Below are positions 9,431 to 22,728 of a stretch of 64,000 nt of DNA, piece after piece. Within the stretch, counting starts at the first letter, position 1. Every line of letters begins with the position of its first letter. The position numbers and the translations under genes are program-made. Source of the stretch: Agrobacterium vitis. GTDB taxonomy: Bacteria > Pseudomonadota > Alphaproteobacteria > Rhizobiales > Rhizobiaceae. The notes below the pieces were generated by a model. That model was not told where the DNA came from and made no database searches. It saw only the letters and a program-made list of their open reading frames with translations. The stretch spans positions 372,001 through 436,000 of the forward strand of contig NZ_CP118260.1 in assembly GCF_013337045.2 (NCBI RefSeq). Reading direction: 5' to 3'.

Positions 9431-10420
9431 ATGACCATGCAAAGCTACAGCCTTGCCGAATTGAACAAGGAAACCACCATTGGCGGCGTCGGCAAGACTG
9501 TCGAGCGCGAGGTGCCTGTCATTGATCTCGCCGATTTCGACAATCGCAAGGCAGAAATCGCCGATCAATTGTGGGACGCCTCTGTTGGTATCGGGTTTTT
9601 CCAGGTCTATAACCACGGCATTCCGCAGCAGGATATCGACGCGGCGTTTGAGACCGCCTGGTCCTTCTTTGAATTGCCAGCCGAGGTCAAAGCCCAGTAT
9701 CCGATGCCCAAGGGCACCAATGCCGGTTGGGAATTCAAGGCGCAGGTGCGCCCTTCCACCGGCACCCCTGATAACAAGGAAAGCTACCAGATTACCCGTC
9801 CGATGATGGGTGGGCTGTGGCCGAGTGAAGAAGAGCTGCCTGATTTCAAGGAGAATATGCTGCGCTTCGAGCGGCAGAATTGGGAACTCGGCATGAGGAT
9901 TCTCTCCTGCTTTGCTCTCAAGATGGGCTTTGCCGAGGACTTCTTCACCAAGGCGCATGATCCGGCCTCCGGTGAGTACCAATCGACGCAGCGACTTATC
10001 CATTATATGTCGATGGAACATGCCAAGCCGGAGGATTTCGAATTCTGGCGGGCCGGTGCCCATTCCGATTTCGATTGCCTGACCATCCTGCACCAGAAGG
10101 AAGGCGAGGGCGGCTTGCAGGTCTGCCCCGGCAAGGATGCGGCCTCCGGCGAGTGGACGGATGTACCGCCGAAAAACGGCTATATCACCTGCAATATCGG
10201 CGACATGCTGATGCGCTGGTCCGATGACCAGTTGCAATCGACGCTTCACCGTGTGCGCATGCCGCGTCCGGGCGAATATCTGGGCCGCCGCCTGTCGCTT
10301 CCCTTCTTCTGCCAGGCCAATCGCGATGCGGTCATGCAGGGTCCGCTCGGCAAATATGAGGCGATCACCGCCGGTGATTATCTGACGCAGCGCATCAACG
10401 CCAACTTCGCCCGGAAATGA
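9431..10420 (+). CDS. 2-oxoglutarate/Fe(II)-dependent oxygenase, isopenicillin N synthase-like
   Basis: A 329-residue double-stranded beta-helix oxygenase. The N-terminal DIOX_N region starts at VPVIDLADFD, and GFFQVYNHGIP is the conserved segment. Iron ligands are visible as H211-x-D213 (AHSDFD) and H273 (STLHRV); R287-x-S289 fits the 2-oxoglutarate-binding RxS motif. AAGGAG at 9419-9424 supports ATG 9431. The family hydroxylates small organic substrates (thymine 7-hydroxylase is one eukaryotic relative). With a cytosine-deaminase-like gene nearby, a modified pyrimidine is a plausible substrate, but that is inference. Confidence 0.88.
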   Translation: MTMQSYSLAELNKETTIGGVGKTVEREVPVIDLADFDNRKAEIADQLWDASVGIGFFQVYNHGIPQQDIDAAFETAWSFFELPAEVKAQYPMPKGTNAGWEFKAQVRPSTGTPDNKESYQITRPMMGGLWPSEEELPDFKENMLRFERQNWELGMRILSCFALKMGFAEDFFTKAHDPASGEYQSTQRLIHYMSMEHAKPEDFEFWRAGAHSDFDCLTILHQKEGEGGLQVCPGKDAASGEWTDVPPKNGYITCNIGDMLMRWSDDQLQSTLHRVRMPRPGEYLGRRLSLPFFCQANRDAVMQGPLGKYEAITAGDYLTQRINANFARK

Positions 10421-10506
10421 TGTTGAACCCGGCGAGCCATGATGCCATCGTGGCCAGACAGACAGCGGACAGGGGCAAACGCCCCTGTCGCGTGACGGGA
10501 ACGCTG

Positions 10507-11409
10507 ATGCTTCATGGCCGCGCTTTGCGCTATATCGACGAAGTCGCCCGGCAGGGCTCGATCCGCAAGGCGGCAAAGACACTGAATGTCGCTGCCTCCG
10601 CCATCAATCGCTATATCCTCGACCTGGAGCAGGAGTTGGATGCGCCGATTTTCGAGCGATTGTCGCGCGGCTTGAAGCTGACCAGCTCCGGCGAAATCCT
10701 CATTGCCCATATCCGCGAGACGCTGAAAGCGCATGACACGATGCGGGTGCAGATCAAGGCTCTGCGTGGCCTCAGCCGCGGCGAGGTGGTGATCGCCACC
10801 ATGGCGACGCTGGCGGCAGGCAGGCTTGCCGACATCATTGCTGCTTACCGCGCCGATATTCCGCAGGTCAGCTTGCGCATCAAGGTCGGTGATCGCGCCG
10901 CAGTTTGCGACATGGTCGCTTCAGGGGCCGCCGATCTGGCGCTGGCCTACAATCTGCCGGAGGATAACCGTTTGCAGCGGGCGGCGGAATTCATGCATCC
11001 GCTCGGCGCAGTGGTTGCGCCCGACCATGCGTTGGCGGCGCGCAAGACGGTGCGGATTGCCGATTGCCTGATCTATCCGCTGGTACTGGCTGACAACAGC
11101 CTGTCGCTGCGGGAGGTGGTTGAGAACCTGACACCAGCCCAGGCCCAATTAATGCCGGTGGTCGAGACAAATTCCATGGAGTTGATGAAGCGGCTGGTGC
11201 ATGGCGCACCGCATGTTACCTTTCTCAACCGCGTCGATGTGGACCGCGAACTGCAAAGCGGAGAACTGGTCTTTCTTCCGCTGACCGGGTCTGCGGGACT
11301 GCAAAGGCTGAACATTCTTCACCGGGCGCGCGGTTCTCTCTCGCCTGCTGCCAGCCATTTCATGCACTACGCCCAGGAACGGCTGCGCATGGTGGAGGAC
11401 AGCCGTTGA
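10507..11409 (+). CDS. LysR-family transcriptional regulator
   Basis: A 300-residue LysR protein. The winged helix-turn-helix is in residues 4-62 (RYIDEVARQGSIRKAAKTL, then AINRYILDLEQEL), and an effector-binding domain follows from about residue 90. The open frame continues upstream to an ATG at 10417 that overlaps the oxygenase stop (ATGA). I prefer ATG 10507 because family homology begins there, although the coupling makes 10417 possible. It probably controls the oxygenase or transporter genes, and it resembles the second LysR at 29427. Confidence 0.88.
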   Translation: MLHGRALRYIDEVARQGSIRKAAKTLNVAASAINRYILDLEQELDAPIFERLSRGLKLTSSGEILIAHIRETLKAHDTMRVQIKALRGLSRGEVVIATMATLAAGRLADIIAAYRADIPQVSLRIKVGDRAAVCDMVASGAADLALAYNLPEDNRLQRAAEFMHPLGAVVAPDHALAARKTVRIADCLIYPLVLADNSLSLREVVENLTPAQAQLMPVVETNSMELMKRLVHGAPHVTFLNRVDVDRELQSGELVFLPLTGSAGLQRLNILHRARGSLSPAASHFMHYAQERLRMVEDSR

Positions 11410-11477
11410 TGGCGATATTCGACGACGTCGCCATCCCCACACCTTGAAATTCGGCTTATGCCCTATCGAGATCGATC

Positions 11478-16269
<4,792 letters not shown>

Positions 16270-17460
16270 ATGAATCTCTGGACGAGCACACCGCCGATGT
16301 TACGCCAGATCTCCGTTCGTGCCGCCATGGACATTCTTCTGCACCAGGGGCCGACATCGCGGGCGGATCTGGCAAAAAAGACCGGCCTGTCGAAACAGAC
16401 GATGTCCGAGGTCATCCGCACGCTTGAGACAGCGGGCTGGGTCCGGGTCAAGGGCATCGTGTCCGGCAAGGTCGGGCGCAGCGCCGTGACCTATGAAGTC
16501 GCACCGGATGCCGGTTTCGTCATTGGCCTGGATATTGGTGCAACGACCATTCGGGTGGCGATTGCCGATATTGCCGGGACAATTGTGCAGGAAGCCGAGA
16601 AGTCAGCCGGGGAGCGTGGTGGAGAGGCCCTTCTGGCCCATGTCAGCGGCATTGTCGAAGCGTCGCTTAAAAAGGCGCGTATTCCCCGCAGCAAGGTTCT
16701 TCTTGCTGCCGTGGCCATGCCGGGGGTGGTCGATCCTGAAACCGGTCGGCTTTCCCTTGCCCCGAACCTCTCTGAAATCGGCAGTCTCGATGTGATCAAG
16801 GCCTTGCAGGGCCTGTTTAGCTGCGATGTCATCGTCGAAAACGATGTCAATGCGGCAGTGATCGGCGAAAGCTGGAAAGGCAGTGGCATCGGTCTCGATT
16901 CGGTTGCGTTCGTATCGCTGGGAACCGGTATTGGCCTTGGTGTTCTCGTCAATGGCAAGTTGATGCGCGGGGCCAAAGGGGCGGCGGGCGAAATCGCCTA
17001 TCTACCGTTTGGCACCGATCCCTATAGCTCTGAAAGTCTGGAGCGCGGCGCGCTGGAATGCGCGATTGGCGCACGCGGCATTCTGGAGCGCTATGGCAAT
17101 CCCGGAGACGGCGGGATGACCGTTCGCGATATTCTCGAAGCGGCTGAAAAGGGCGAAGCAAAGGCGCTGGCGACGGTGCAGGAGACCGCCCGGCTGGCGG
17201 CTTTGCTGGTGGTTTCGGTTCACGCCATGCTTGATCCAGGCAAGATTATTCTGGGCGGCAATGTTGGTCGCAATCCGTTGATGGTGCGCATGGTCAAGGA
17301 GGCGTTGGCAAGTTCGACCCGCAGCTGCATTTCGCTTGAGGCCAGCACACTTCAGTCCCGCGCCACCCTGGTTGGCGCGGTGGCCATCGCGCTCAACCAG
17401 CTTCACAATGCGCTGTTTTCTCCCCAGGACCTTCCAAGCGAAATGCGCCTGCCAGCCTGA
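16270..17460 (+). CDS. ROK-family transcriptional regulator (NagC/XylR/Mlc type)
   Basis: A 396-residue protein. An N-terminal winged helix (residues about 15-75, including RADLAKKTGLSKQTMSEVI) is followed by a ROK sugar-kinase-like domain with the ATP-site-like segment GLDIGATTIRVAI, the loop ENDVNAAVIGE and SLGTGIGLGV. The usual zinc-site segment CxCGxxGC of ROK kinases is absent, as the region reads ECAIGARGILE, consistent with a regulator that does not phosphorylate sugar. ATG 16270 is chosen over TTG 16264 because GAGGTGA at 16257-16263 is well placed. Divergent from lacZ, so it probably represses it. Confidence 0.9.
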   Translation: MNLWTSTPPMLRQISVRAAMDILLHQGPTSRADLAKKTGLSKQTMSEVIRTLETAGWVRVKGIVSGKVGRSAVTYEVAPDAGFVIGLDIGATTIRVAIADIAGTIVQEAEKSAGERGGEALLAHVSGIVEASLKKARIPRSKVLLAAVAMPGVVDPETGRLSLAPNLSEIGSLDVIKALQGLFSCDVIVENDVNAAVIGESWKGSGIGLDSVAFVSLGTGIGLGVLVNGKLMRGAKGAAGEIAYLPFGTDPYSSESLERGALECAIGARGILERYGNPGDGGMTVRDILEAAEKGEAKALATVQETARLAALLVVSVHAMLDPGKIILGGNVGRNPLMVRMVKEALASSTRSCISLEASTLQSRATLVGAVAIALNQLHNALFSPQDLPSEMRLPA

Positions 17461-17475
17461 AAATTGCTTTCCATA

Positions 17476-18333
17476 TCACTCCGGCTTGAGTTCATCGCGG
17501 ACCTGGCAATGGGCAACAACGGCAAACAGTCCGGTGCCGCCGATGATATTGCCGATCAACGTTGGAAGGATGAAGCCGCCGATAGCGCCCCAGACGCTTG
17601 TTTCGCCCGCCAGCATCAGCAGCCAGGCCTCTCCAGACCCGGCGACGACATGGCTGAACCCGCCAAGCGCCACCGTATAGGTAATCATCACGATCACCCA
17701 AAACTCATTGCCTCGGGCATTGGGGAGAATCCAGGCGATTGAGGCAATCAGAAAGCCCGCAGGCGTGGCAAGCAGCAATGTCGCTGCAAAATCATGCCCG
17801 AGGATCGCCCTGGAAATATCCAATATCGCCTCGCGCTGCTCGGCGCCGATGATGAGCTGGTTTTCCATGAGCACCGCGATGAAAAATGTTCCGAGCAGAT
17901 TGGCCAGCAGCACCGTCACCCATAGGCGAACAAGCCGGAAAAGGTTGCGACGTGTCGGGTGGGCGGCGATAGGAAGCACGGCGGTGACGGTCGTTTCGGT
18001 AAACAGTTGCAGATTGCCCAGAATGACGATCACGAAGCCGACGGTATAGCCAAGGGAGACGATCAACACCCGCCAAGGCGTGTCGGGTAGTCGCGCGTGC
18101 AGGAAAGCCTCCGCCAGCAGGGATGCACAGATTGCGACCCCGGCAGCAAAGCCCGAAAAAAGCAGGGACTGAAGCGGGCGGCCCAATTCCTCATCGCCTT
18201 GCAGACGAACGACTTCATGGACCACCTTGGGCGAACCGGACCCTCGCTCGCCAATATCCTGTTTGTCTTCCTCCGACATGGCGTTGGAGGGCTGCGCCTC
18301 CTTGTCGGCTTCCTGTTCGGCGATATCAGGCAT
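17476..18333 (-). CDS. Formate/nitrite transporter-family membrane protein (YfdC-like)
   Basis: A 285-residue integral membrane protein with a charged N-terminal tail of about 50 residues and six hydrophobic segments. FNT-type features include LFTETTVTAVLP and the C-terminal LPTLIGNIIGGTGLFA. Among FNT members it resembles E. coli YfdC, whose substrate is uncertain, more than FocA or NirC. ATG 18333 is supported by GGAAAG 8-13 bases upstream; the frame extends to 18408 without a good start. It converges on the ROK gene with a 15-bp gap. No link to neighbouring pathways is evident. Confidence 0.88.
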   Translation of the reverse strand: MPDIAEQEADKEAQPSNAMSEEDKQDIGERGSGSPKVVHEVVRLQGDEELGRPLQSLLFSGFAAGVAICASLLAEAFLHARLPDTPWRVLIVSLGYTVGFVIVILGNLQLFTETTVTAVLPIAAHPTRRNLFRLVRLWVTVLLANLLGTFFIAVLMENQLIIGAEQREAILDISRAILGHDFAATLLLATPAGFLIASIAWILPNARGNEFWVIVMITYTVALGGFSHVVAGSGEAWLLMLAGETSVWGAIGGFILPTLIGNIIGGTGLFAVVAHCQVRDELKPE

Positions 18334-18475
18334 TCTTGTCTTTCCGGGGTAAAACTGGCGAGCGTGCTCTCTCATCATCCCTGATTGAACCGGGGTGGAC
18401 GCTCGCACGGCAGGCTAAACTATCGAGAGCCCATTCGGTTCCAGCGGCAACTGTGCCGCCGCTTTTCCATGCCGA

Positions 18476-19840
18476 TCAGGCCACCTTGCATCCGTCGATA
18501 AACACGGCAGAGATATTGGCGCGCGATGCCGTAAAGACGATTTTCTGCAGCAGGGTCTCCGTCATTTCATCGCTCTCGTAGAACCGCACCGTGCCTTGGG
18601 CCGCCTGCGGATCAATGACGATGGCATCGAAACGATAGCCCGGGGCAAATTGCCCGATGGGGAGATCCAATGCCTTGCCGCCGCCAGCGGTGGCGATATG
18701 GAAGGCGTGGCGAAAGTCGATGCGGGCCTTGGCGCCGCTTGCGCGCTTTTCCGGCGGGAGGCCCGGATCGACGCCGGTTTCCAACATGCGGGAGACGAGA
18801 ATGGCGGCGCGCATATTGTCGAGAAGCGAAGCGCTCGGTCCACCGGAAATATCGCTGCCCATCCCGACATGCAGACCCTTTTCCAGGGCAGCGCGCAGGG
18901 GAAAGACCGCACCGGCGAAATAGCCATTGGAGAGCGGGCAATGCGCCACTGCCGCCTGTCTGAGCTTGATCAGATCCATATCATCCGCAGTCAGCAGATT
19001 GGCATGGGCCAACATGCTGCGGCGGGTGAGAAGGCCGAAACGATCAAGGCTCATCGCATCCGTCATGCCGTGGCGCGAGAGCACATAGGCATGTTCCCAA
19101 TCGCTTTCCGAACAATGGGTCTGCACATGGCAGCCGCAGTCCCGTGCCATCGCACCCAGCCCTTCCAGCGTCGCATCCGTGCAGGCCGGAATGAACCGTG
19201 GCGTCACCACCGGCCAGACGCGGGACGCTGTGTTATCCGGATGGGTGCTGATATAGTCGATCAGCGCTTGTGTTCCCTGCAAAGCCGCATCCGGTGAGGC
19301 GTCCCGGTAATAGTCCGGGCATTGCTCTACATTGTCCATGGCGACCTTGCCGATCAGGGCGCGCTGACCTTTTTCCAGGCAGGTATCGACCAGAACGCGT
19401 GTCGCATCCTGGTGAATGGTGGAGAAATACAGCGCCGTGGTCGTGCCATTGGCCAGCAGATCATCGACCAGCAGGCCATAGACGCGCTTTGCATAGGCTA
19501 GGTCCGCATAGCGGGCTTCCAGCGGGAAAGTATGGGCATGCAGCCAGGTTTCAAGCGGCACATCCAGGGCGGTGCCAAGCTGCGGATATTGTGGCGCATG
19601 CACATGGCAATCCACCAGACCCGGCAGGAGCAGGCAGCCCGCCGGTAGACGTGAAAGCCGTCCTTGGCGGTCGGCATCGGCTTTCGCCAATCCGTATCCT
19701 TCATCGTCGGGGTGCAGCACGGAGAGTATCACGCCATCCGCATCGATGGCGATCAGGCAATCAGTCAGCACATCGATTTCACCAGCCACCGGCGCATGAA
19801 AACCGCTGGCGATCAGCACCGTGTCCCTGAAATCACTCAT
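18476..19840 (-). CDS. guaD: Guanine deaminase
   Basis: A 454-residue amidohydrolase. The segment LLPGLVDCHVHAPQYPQLG (HxH at residues 79-81) is characteristic of guanine deaminase, as is THCSESDWEH with its metal-binding histidine; the aspartate of GMGSDISGG completes the site. It would convert guanine to xanthine, or act on a related purine. ATG 19840 lies 19 bases after the upstream oxygenase gene stop; a TTG at 19867 is the alternative. It is the last gene of a leftward operon led by a nucleoside-type ABC transporter, supporting a purine-salvage or purine-catabolic role. Confidence 0.88.
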   Translation of the reverse strand: MSDFRDTVLIASGFHAPVAGEIDVLTDCLIAIDADGVILSVLHPDDEGYGLAKADADRQGRLSRLPAGCLLLPGLVDCHVHAPQYPQLGTALDVPLETWLHAHTFPLEARYADLAYAKRVYGLLVDDLLANGTTTALYFSTIHQDATRVLVDTCLEKGQRALIGKVAMDNVEQCPDYYRDASPDAALQGTQALIDYISTHPDNTASRVWPVVTPRFIPACTDATLEGLGAMARDCGCHVQTHCSESDWEHAYVLSRHGMTDAMSLDRFGLLTRRSMLAHANLLTADDMDLIKLRQAAVAHCPLSNGYFAGAVFPLRAALEKGLHVGMGSDISGGPSASLLDNMRAAILVSRMLETGVDPGLPPEKRASGAKARIDFRHAFHIATAGGGKALDLPIGQFAPGYRFDAIVIDPQAAQGTVRFYESDEMTETLLQKIVFTASRANISAVFIDGCKVA

Positions 19841-19859
19841 TGCTGGTGCGCGGTATTGG

Positions 19860-20708
19860 TCATGCAACGGCTTTCAGCGACGTTCCATAGGTCACGCCCT
19901 TTTCCTTCAGCCATCGGCGGTAGGCGATGGAGGTTGCGTCAGCACGGGTGGGGATTTCCGAGCGCGGCTCCATCGGCAGCAGAACCGGGCGCTGGTTTTC
20001 AAGGATGATCCGGTCTTGCAGGAAAATCAGCTGCTGGAACTGGATCAGCGAGGCGGTGGTCGATTGATCATCGATCAGATACATGATCGGATGGGCGCGG
20101 CAGCGATCCGGGTCCAGGGGTTGGACGAACAGGCAGATCACATCCCAGCGGCTGTCAGAATTCGGACAGGTCTTGTAGAGCAGCGTCGTGAAGGGTGTCA
20201 TCACCCGGTAGATATAGTGGGTCATCAATCCGTCCGTGGCGGAAAGGGCCGCTTGCGGCTGGAAGAATTGGCAATTGGTCGCCCAGACCTCATCGACGTC
20301 GCGGCGGATTTCCACATTATAGTGCTCGACTTCCGTATGCGGTTCGGAGCCGAGAATATCGGTATGGACGAAGGGAAAATGCGCCATGTCGAGAAAGTTT
20401 TCGACGATCCGCAGGCCTGATGCCTTCACGGTGACAGCACCGCAGGGCACGATGCGACGATCCGGCTCATCGGCTTCCTCAATGGGGAAAAGCTCCTTGT
20501 CCGGGCTGCCGAGCGTCGTCCAGATATAGCCGTAGCGCCGCCGGATTGGCAGGTTGTTTTCCTGCGCTTTCACGGTAACGTCACCGTCCTCGGTGCGGGT
20601 CACGGCGAGATCAATGCCCAGCAGCCGGTTGGCGGATAGACCATAGGGAATGAGCGTTTCGGTATCGATGGGATACCATTGATCGAGGCTTGTTTTGTCG
20701 ATTGCCAT
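19860..20708 (-). CDS. Rieske-less oxygenase catalytic subunit, NdmC-like (paralogue 1)
   Basis: A 282-residue ring-hydroxylating-oxygenase-type protein. The mononuclear iron site is present: N104, D107, H110 and H115 in ENFLDMAHFPFVH, with D232 (LQDRIILEN) as likely third ligand. The N-terminal domain keeps the opening Rieske-domain strands (DQWYPIDTETL) and resumes at YGYIWTTLG, but the loops carrying CxH and CxxH are missing, so it cannot bind its own Rieske cluster. NdmC of the caffeine pathway has the same defect and borrows a Rieske centre from NdmD. The likely donor here is 26250-26942. ATG 20708 follows AGGGAGA. Placed between the BMP transporter and guaD. Confidence 0.85.
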   Translation of the reverse strand: MAIDKTSLDQWYPIDTETLIPYGLSANRLLGIDLAVTRTEDGDVTVKAQENNLPIRRRYGYIWTTLGSPDKELFPIEEADEPDRRIVPCGAVTVKASGLRIVENFLDMAHFPFVHTDILGSEPHTEVEHYNVEIRRDVDEVWATNCQFFQPQAALSATDGLMTHYIYRVMTPFTTLLYKTCPNSDSRWDVICLFVQPLDPDRCRAHPIMYLIDDQSTTASLIQFQQLIFLQDRIILENQRPVLLPMEPRSEIPTRADATSIAYRRWLKEKGVTYGTSLKAVA

Positions 20709-20734
20709 CACTGGGTTTCTCCCTGCATCCTTGG

Positions 20735-21670
20735 TCAACGAAGGCTGCGGTAATAGGGCAGGCCAAGGGCGGCTGGTGCCGCCATCAACCGGCGCATGCG
20801 CTGCCAGGCGATCACAGGCACGATAATGAAGGCGATGGTTCCGGCATAGGGCAGCATGGACAGAAAGGCCGGAGCAATCGGCCAGCCGCGCGCCTGTCCG
20901 ACGAAGCCGAGCGCGGTGATGAAGCCGAATAACAGGCCGGAGAGAGCCGCCGGAATAGGCCGGTAGCCAGCAAAGATCACCAGCGCCACCGCGATCCAGC
21001 CGCGCCCCGCCACCACGCCATCCGACCAGGATGGCACGAAGGCCAGAACCAGATAGGCACCTGCGCCTGATGCAAGCGCCGCGCCTGCGCAGACATAGCC
21101 AAAGCGGATGCGATGGACCGGAATGCCCGCCGCATCGGCAGCCGCCGGATTTTCGCCAACGGCGCGCATATTGAGCCCGTGGCGGGTGCGAAACATCAGA
21201 AAGGACAGGCCCAGCGGCAGGATGATGTAGATCAGGTAGACGAGAATATTCTGGCTGAAAAAAGCCGGTCCGAGGATGGGGATCTCCGAGAGGATCGGCA
21301 TCTTGACGCCCTGGAATGTCGCCGGAACCGGCATGCCGGAATAGGATTTACCAATCGTTTGGGCAAGGCCGGTGCCGATCAAGGTCAATGCCAGCCCGCA
21401 GAGCACCTGATTGGCCCTGATCGTCACAGTCGCCACCGCAAACACCATGCCGAACAAAGCGCCGATAGCGAGCGCCGCCAAAAAGCCGAGGATGGGGGAG
21501 GGAAAGGCGGTGACGGTGGCAACAGCGGTGATCGCTCCCATGGCGATCAGCCCTTCGACGCCAAGATTGACGACGCCGACCCGCTCGGCCAGCACTTCGC
21601 CCATGGCCGCCAGCGCCAAGACGCCGCCAGCCAGAAAGGCGGTGGTCAGAAGTCCGGTCAACAGTTCCAT
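20735..21670 (-). CDS. BMP-family ABC transporter permease (NupQ/YufQ-like)
   Basis: A 311-residue BPD_transp_2 permease with about eight to nine hydrophobic segments and the family segments VNLGVEGLIAMGA and VGENPAAADAAGI. Partner of the permease at 21682. Such pairs serve importers of nucleosides and purines (guanosine transporter YufNOPQ, RnsBACD). A GAAAGGA upstream of ATG 21670 supports the start. Confidence 0.88.
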   Translation of the reverse strand: MELLTGLLTTAFLAGGVLALAAMGEVLAERVGVVNLGVEGLIAMGAITAVATVTAFPSPILGFLAALAIGALFGMVFAVATVTIRANQVLCGLALTLIGTGLAQTIGKSYSGMPVPATFQGVKMPILSEIPILGPAFFSQNILVYLIYIILPLGLSFLMFRTRHGLNMRAVGENPAAADAAGIPVHRIRFGYVCAGAALASGAGAYLVLAFVPSWSDGVVAGRGWIAVALVIFAGYRPIPAALSGLLFGFITALGFVGQARGWPIAPAFLSMLPYAGTIAFIIVPVIAWQRMRRLMAAPAALGLPYYRSLR

Positions 21671-21681
21671 CGCGGGTCCTT

Positions 21682-22728
21682 TCAGGTCTTGTCGCGGACG
21701 ATGCGGTAATGGGAAATCTCGTCGCCGATGGCTGTCAGGAAGAGGATGAGGCCGGTGATTGCCAGCACGGTCGAGGTTGTCAGCCCCTGCGTTTGCAAAA
21801 TGATGCCCGAATTGAGGATGAAGGCCATCAGCGCGCCCGCAAGGATAACCCCAATACAGGACCCCCGCGCCAGCACCGCGACCATGATGCCGAGATAGCC
21901 GTAATTGTTGGAAATGCCGCCTTGAAGACGATGCACTGTTCCGGTGACTTCCAACATGCCCGCCAGACCGGCAATTGCCCCCGATAGCAGCATGACGGTG
22001 ATCAGATGACGGCGGGCGGCAATGCCCGCATAGTTTCCGGCCTGCGGATTGGAGCCGATCAGCCGCACCTCATAACCCCAGCGGGTAAAGGCCAGCAGCG
22101 CCGCCATGGCCAGCGCGAGAAGCACTGCAATTGGCAGGCCCCAATGCACAAGACCCCAGAATTCCGGCATTTCGGCCTTGATGCGCGGAGTGGCCGAGTT
22201 GGCGACGCCGCCGCGTTCGCGCCACGCATCCGTGGAGACATAATAAACCATCAGGATGGCGACGAAATTGAGCAGCAGCGTGGTGATCAGCTCGTTGACA
22301 TTAGCATAGGCACGGGCAAGGGCCGGAATGACGATCCACACGCTTCCGCCAAGCGCTCCGGCGAAAAACATCGCCACCAGGCTCCAGCCTTCCGGCAGCG
22401 GCACAAAAAGACCAACGGCACTGGCGGCGAAGGCGCCTGCGTAAAACTGCCCTTCCGCTCCGATATTCCAGGCGCCGATCTGTTGCGCGACCGTGACGGA
22501 CAGGCCGGTCAGGATCAGCGGGATAACCAGAAGGCCGAGATCTTCCAGGCCGAAACTGGAACCGAGCGAGGACGAAACCACCTGAATGCCAAGGTTAACA
22601 GGGCTTTTCCCCGCAATAGCCAGAATGACACCCGCGATCACTAACGCCAGCGCAATAGCCGCCACCCGTGCGCCAAGGGCAGCAGTGGGCGTGGCTGAAG
22701 GGAAGCGTTGCAGGCGAAGACTAGCCAT
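21682..22728 (-). CDS. BMP-family ABC transporter permease (NupP/YufP-like)
   Basis: A 348-residue permease with about ten hydrophobic segments. Diagnostic segments are WNIGAEGQFYAGA and GSNPQAGNYAGI. It overlaps the ATPase gene by 8 bp and is followed by its partner after 11 bp. AGGAGG is 9 bases ahead of ATG 22728. Confidence 0.88.
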   Translation of the reverse strand: MASLRLQRFPSATPTAALGARVAAIALALVIAGVILAIAGKSPVNLGIQVVSSSLGSSFGLEDLGLLVIPLILTGLSVTVAQQIGAWNIGAEGQFYAGAFAASAVGLFVPLPEGWSLVAMFFAGALGGSVWIVIPALARAYANVNELITTLLLNFVAILMVYYVSTDAWRERGGVANSATPRIKAEMPEFWGLVHWGLPIAVLLALAMAALLAFTRWGYEVRLIGSNPQAGNYAGIAARRHLITVMLLSGAIAGLAGMLEVTGTVHRLQGGISNNYGYLGIMVAVLARGSCIGVILAGALMAFILNSGIILQTQGLTTSTVLAITGLILFLTAIGDEISHYRIVRDKT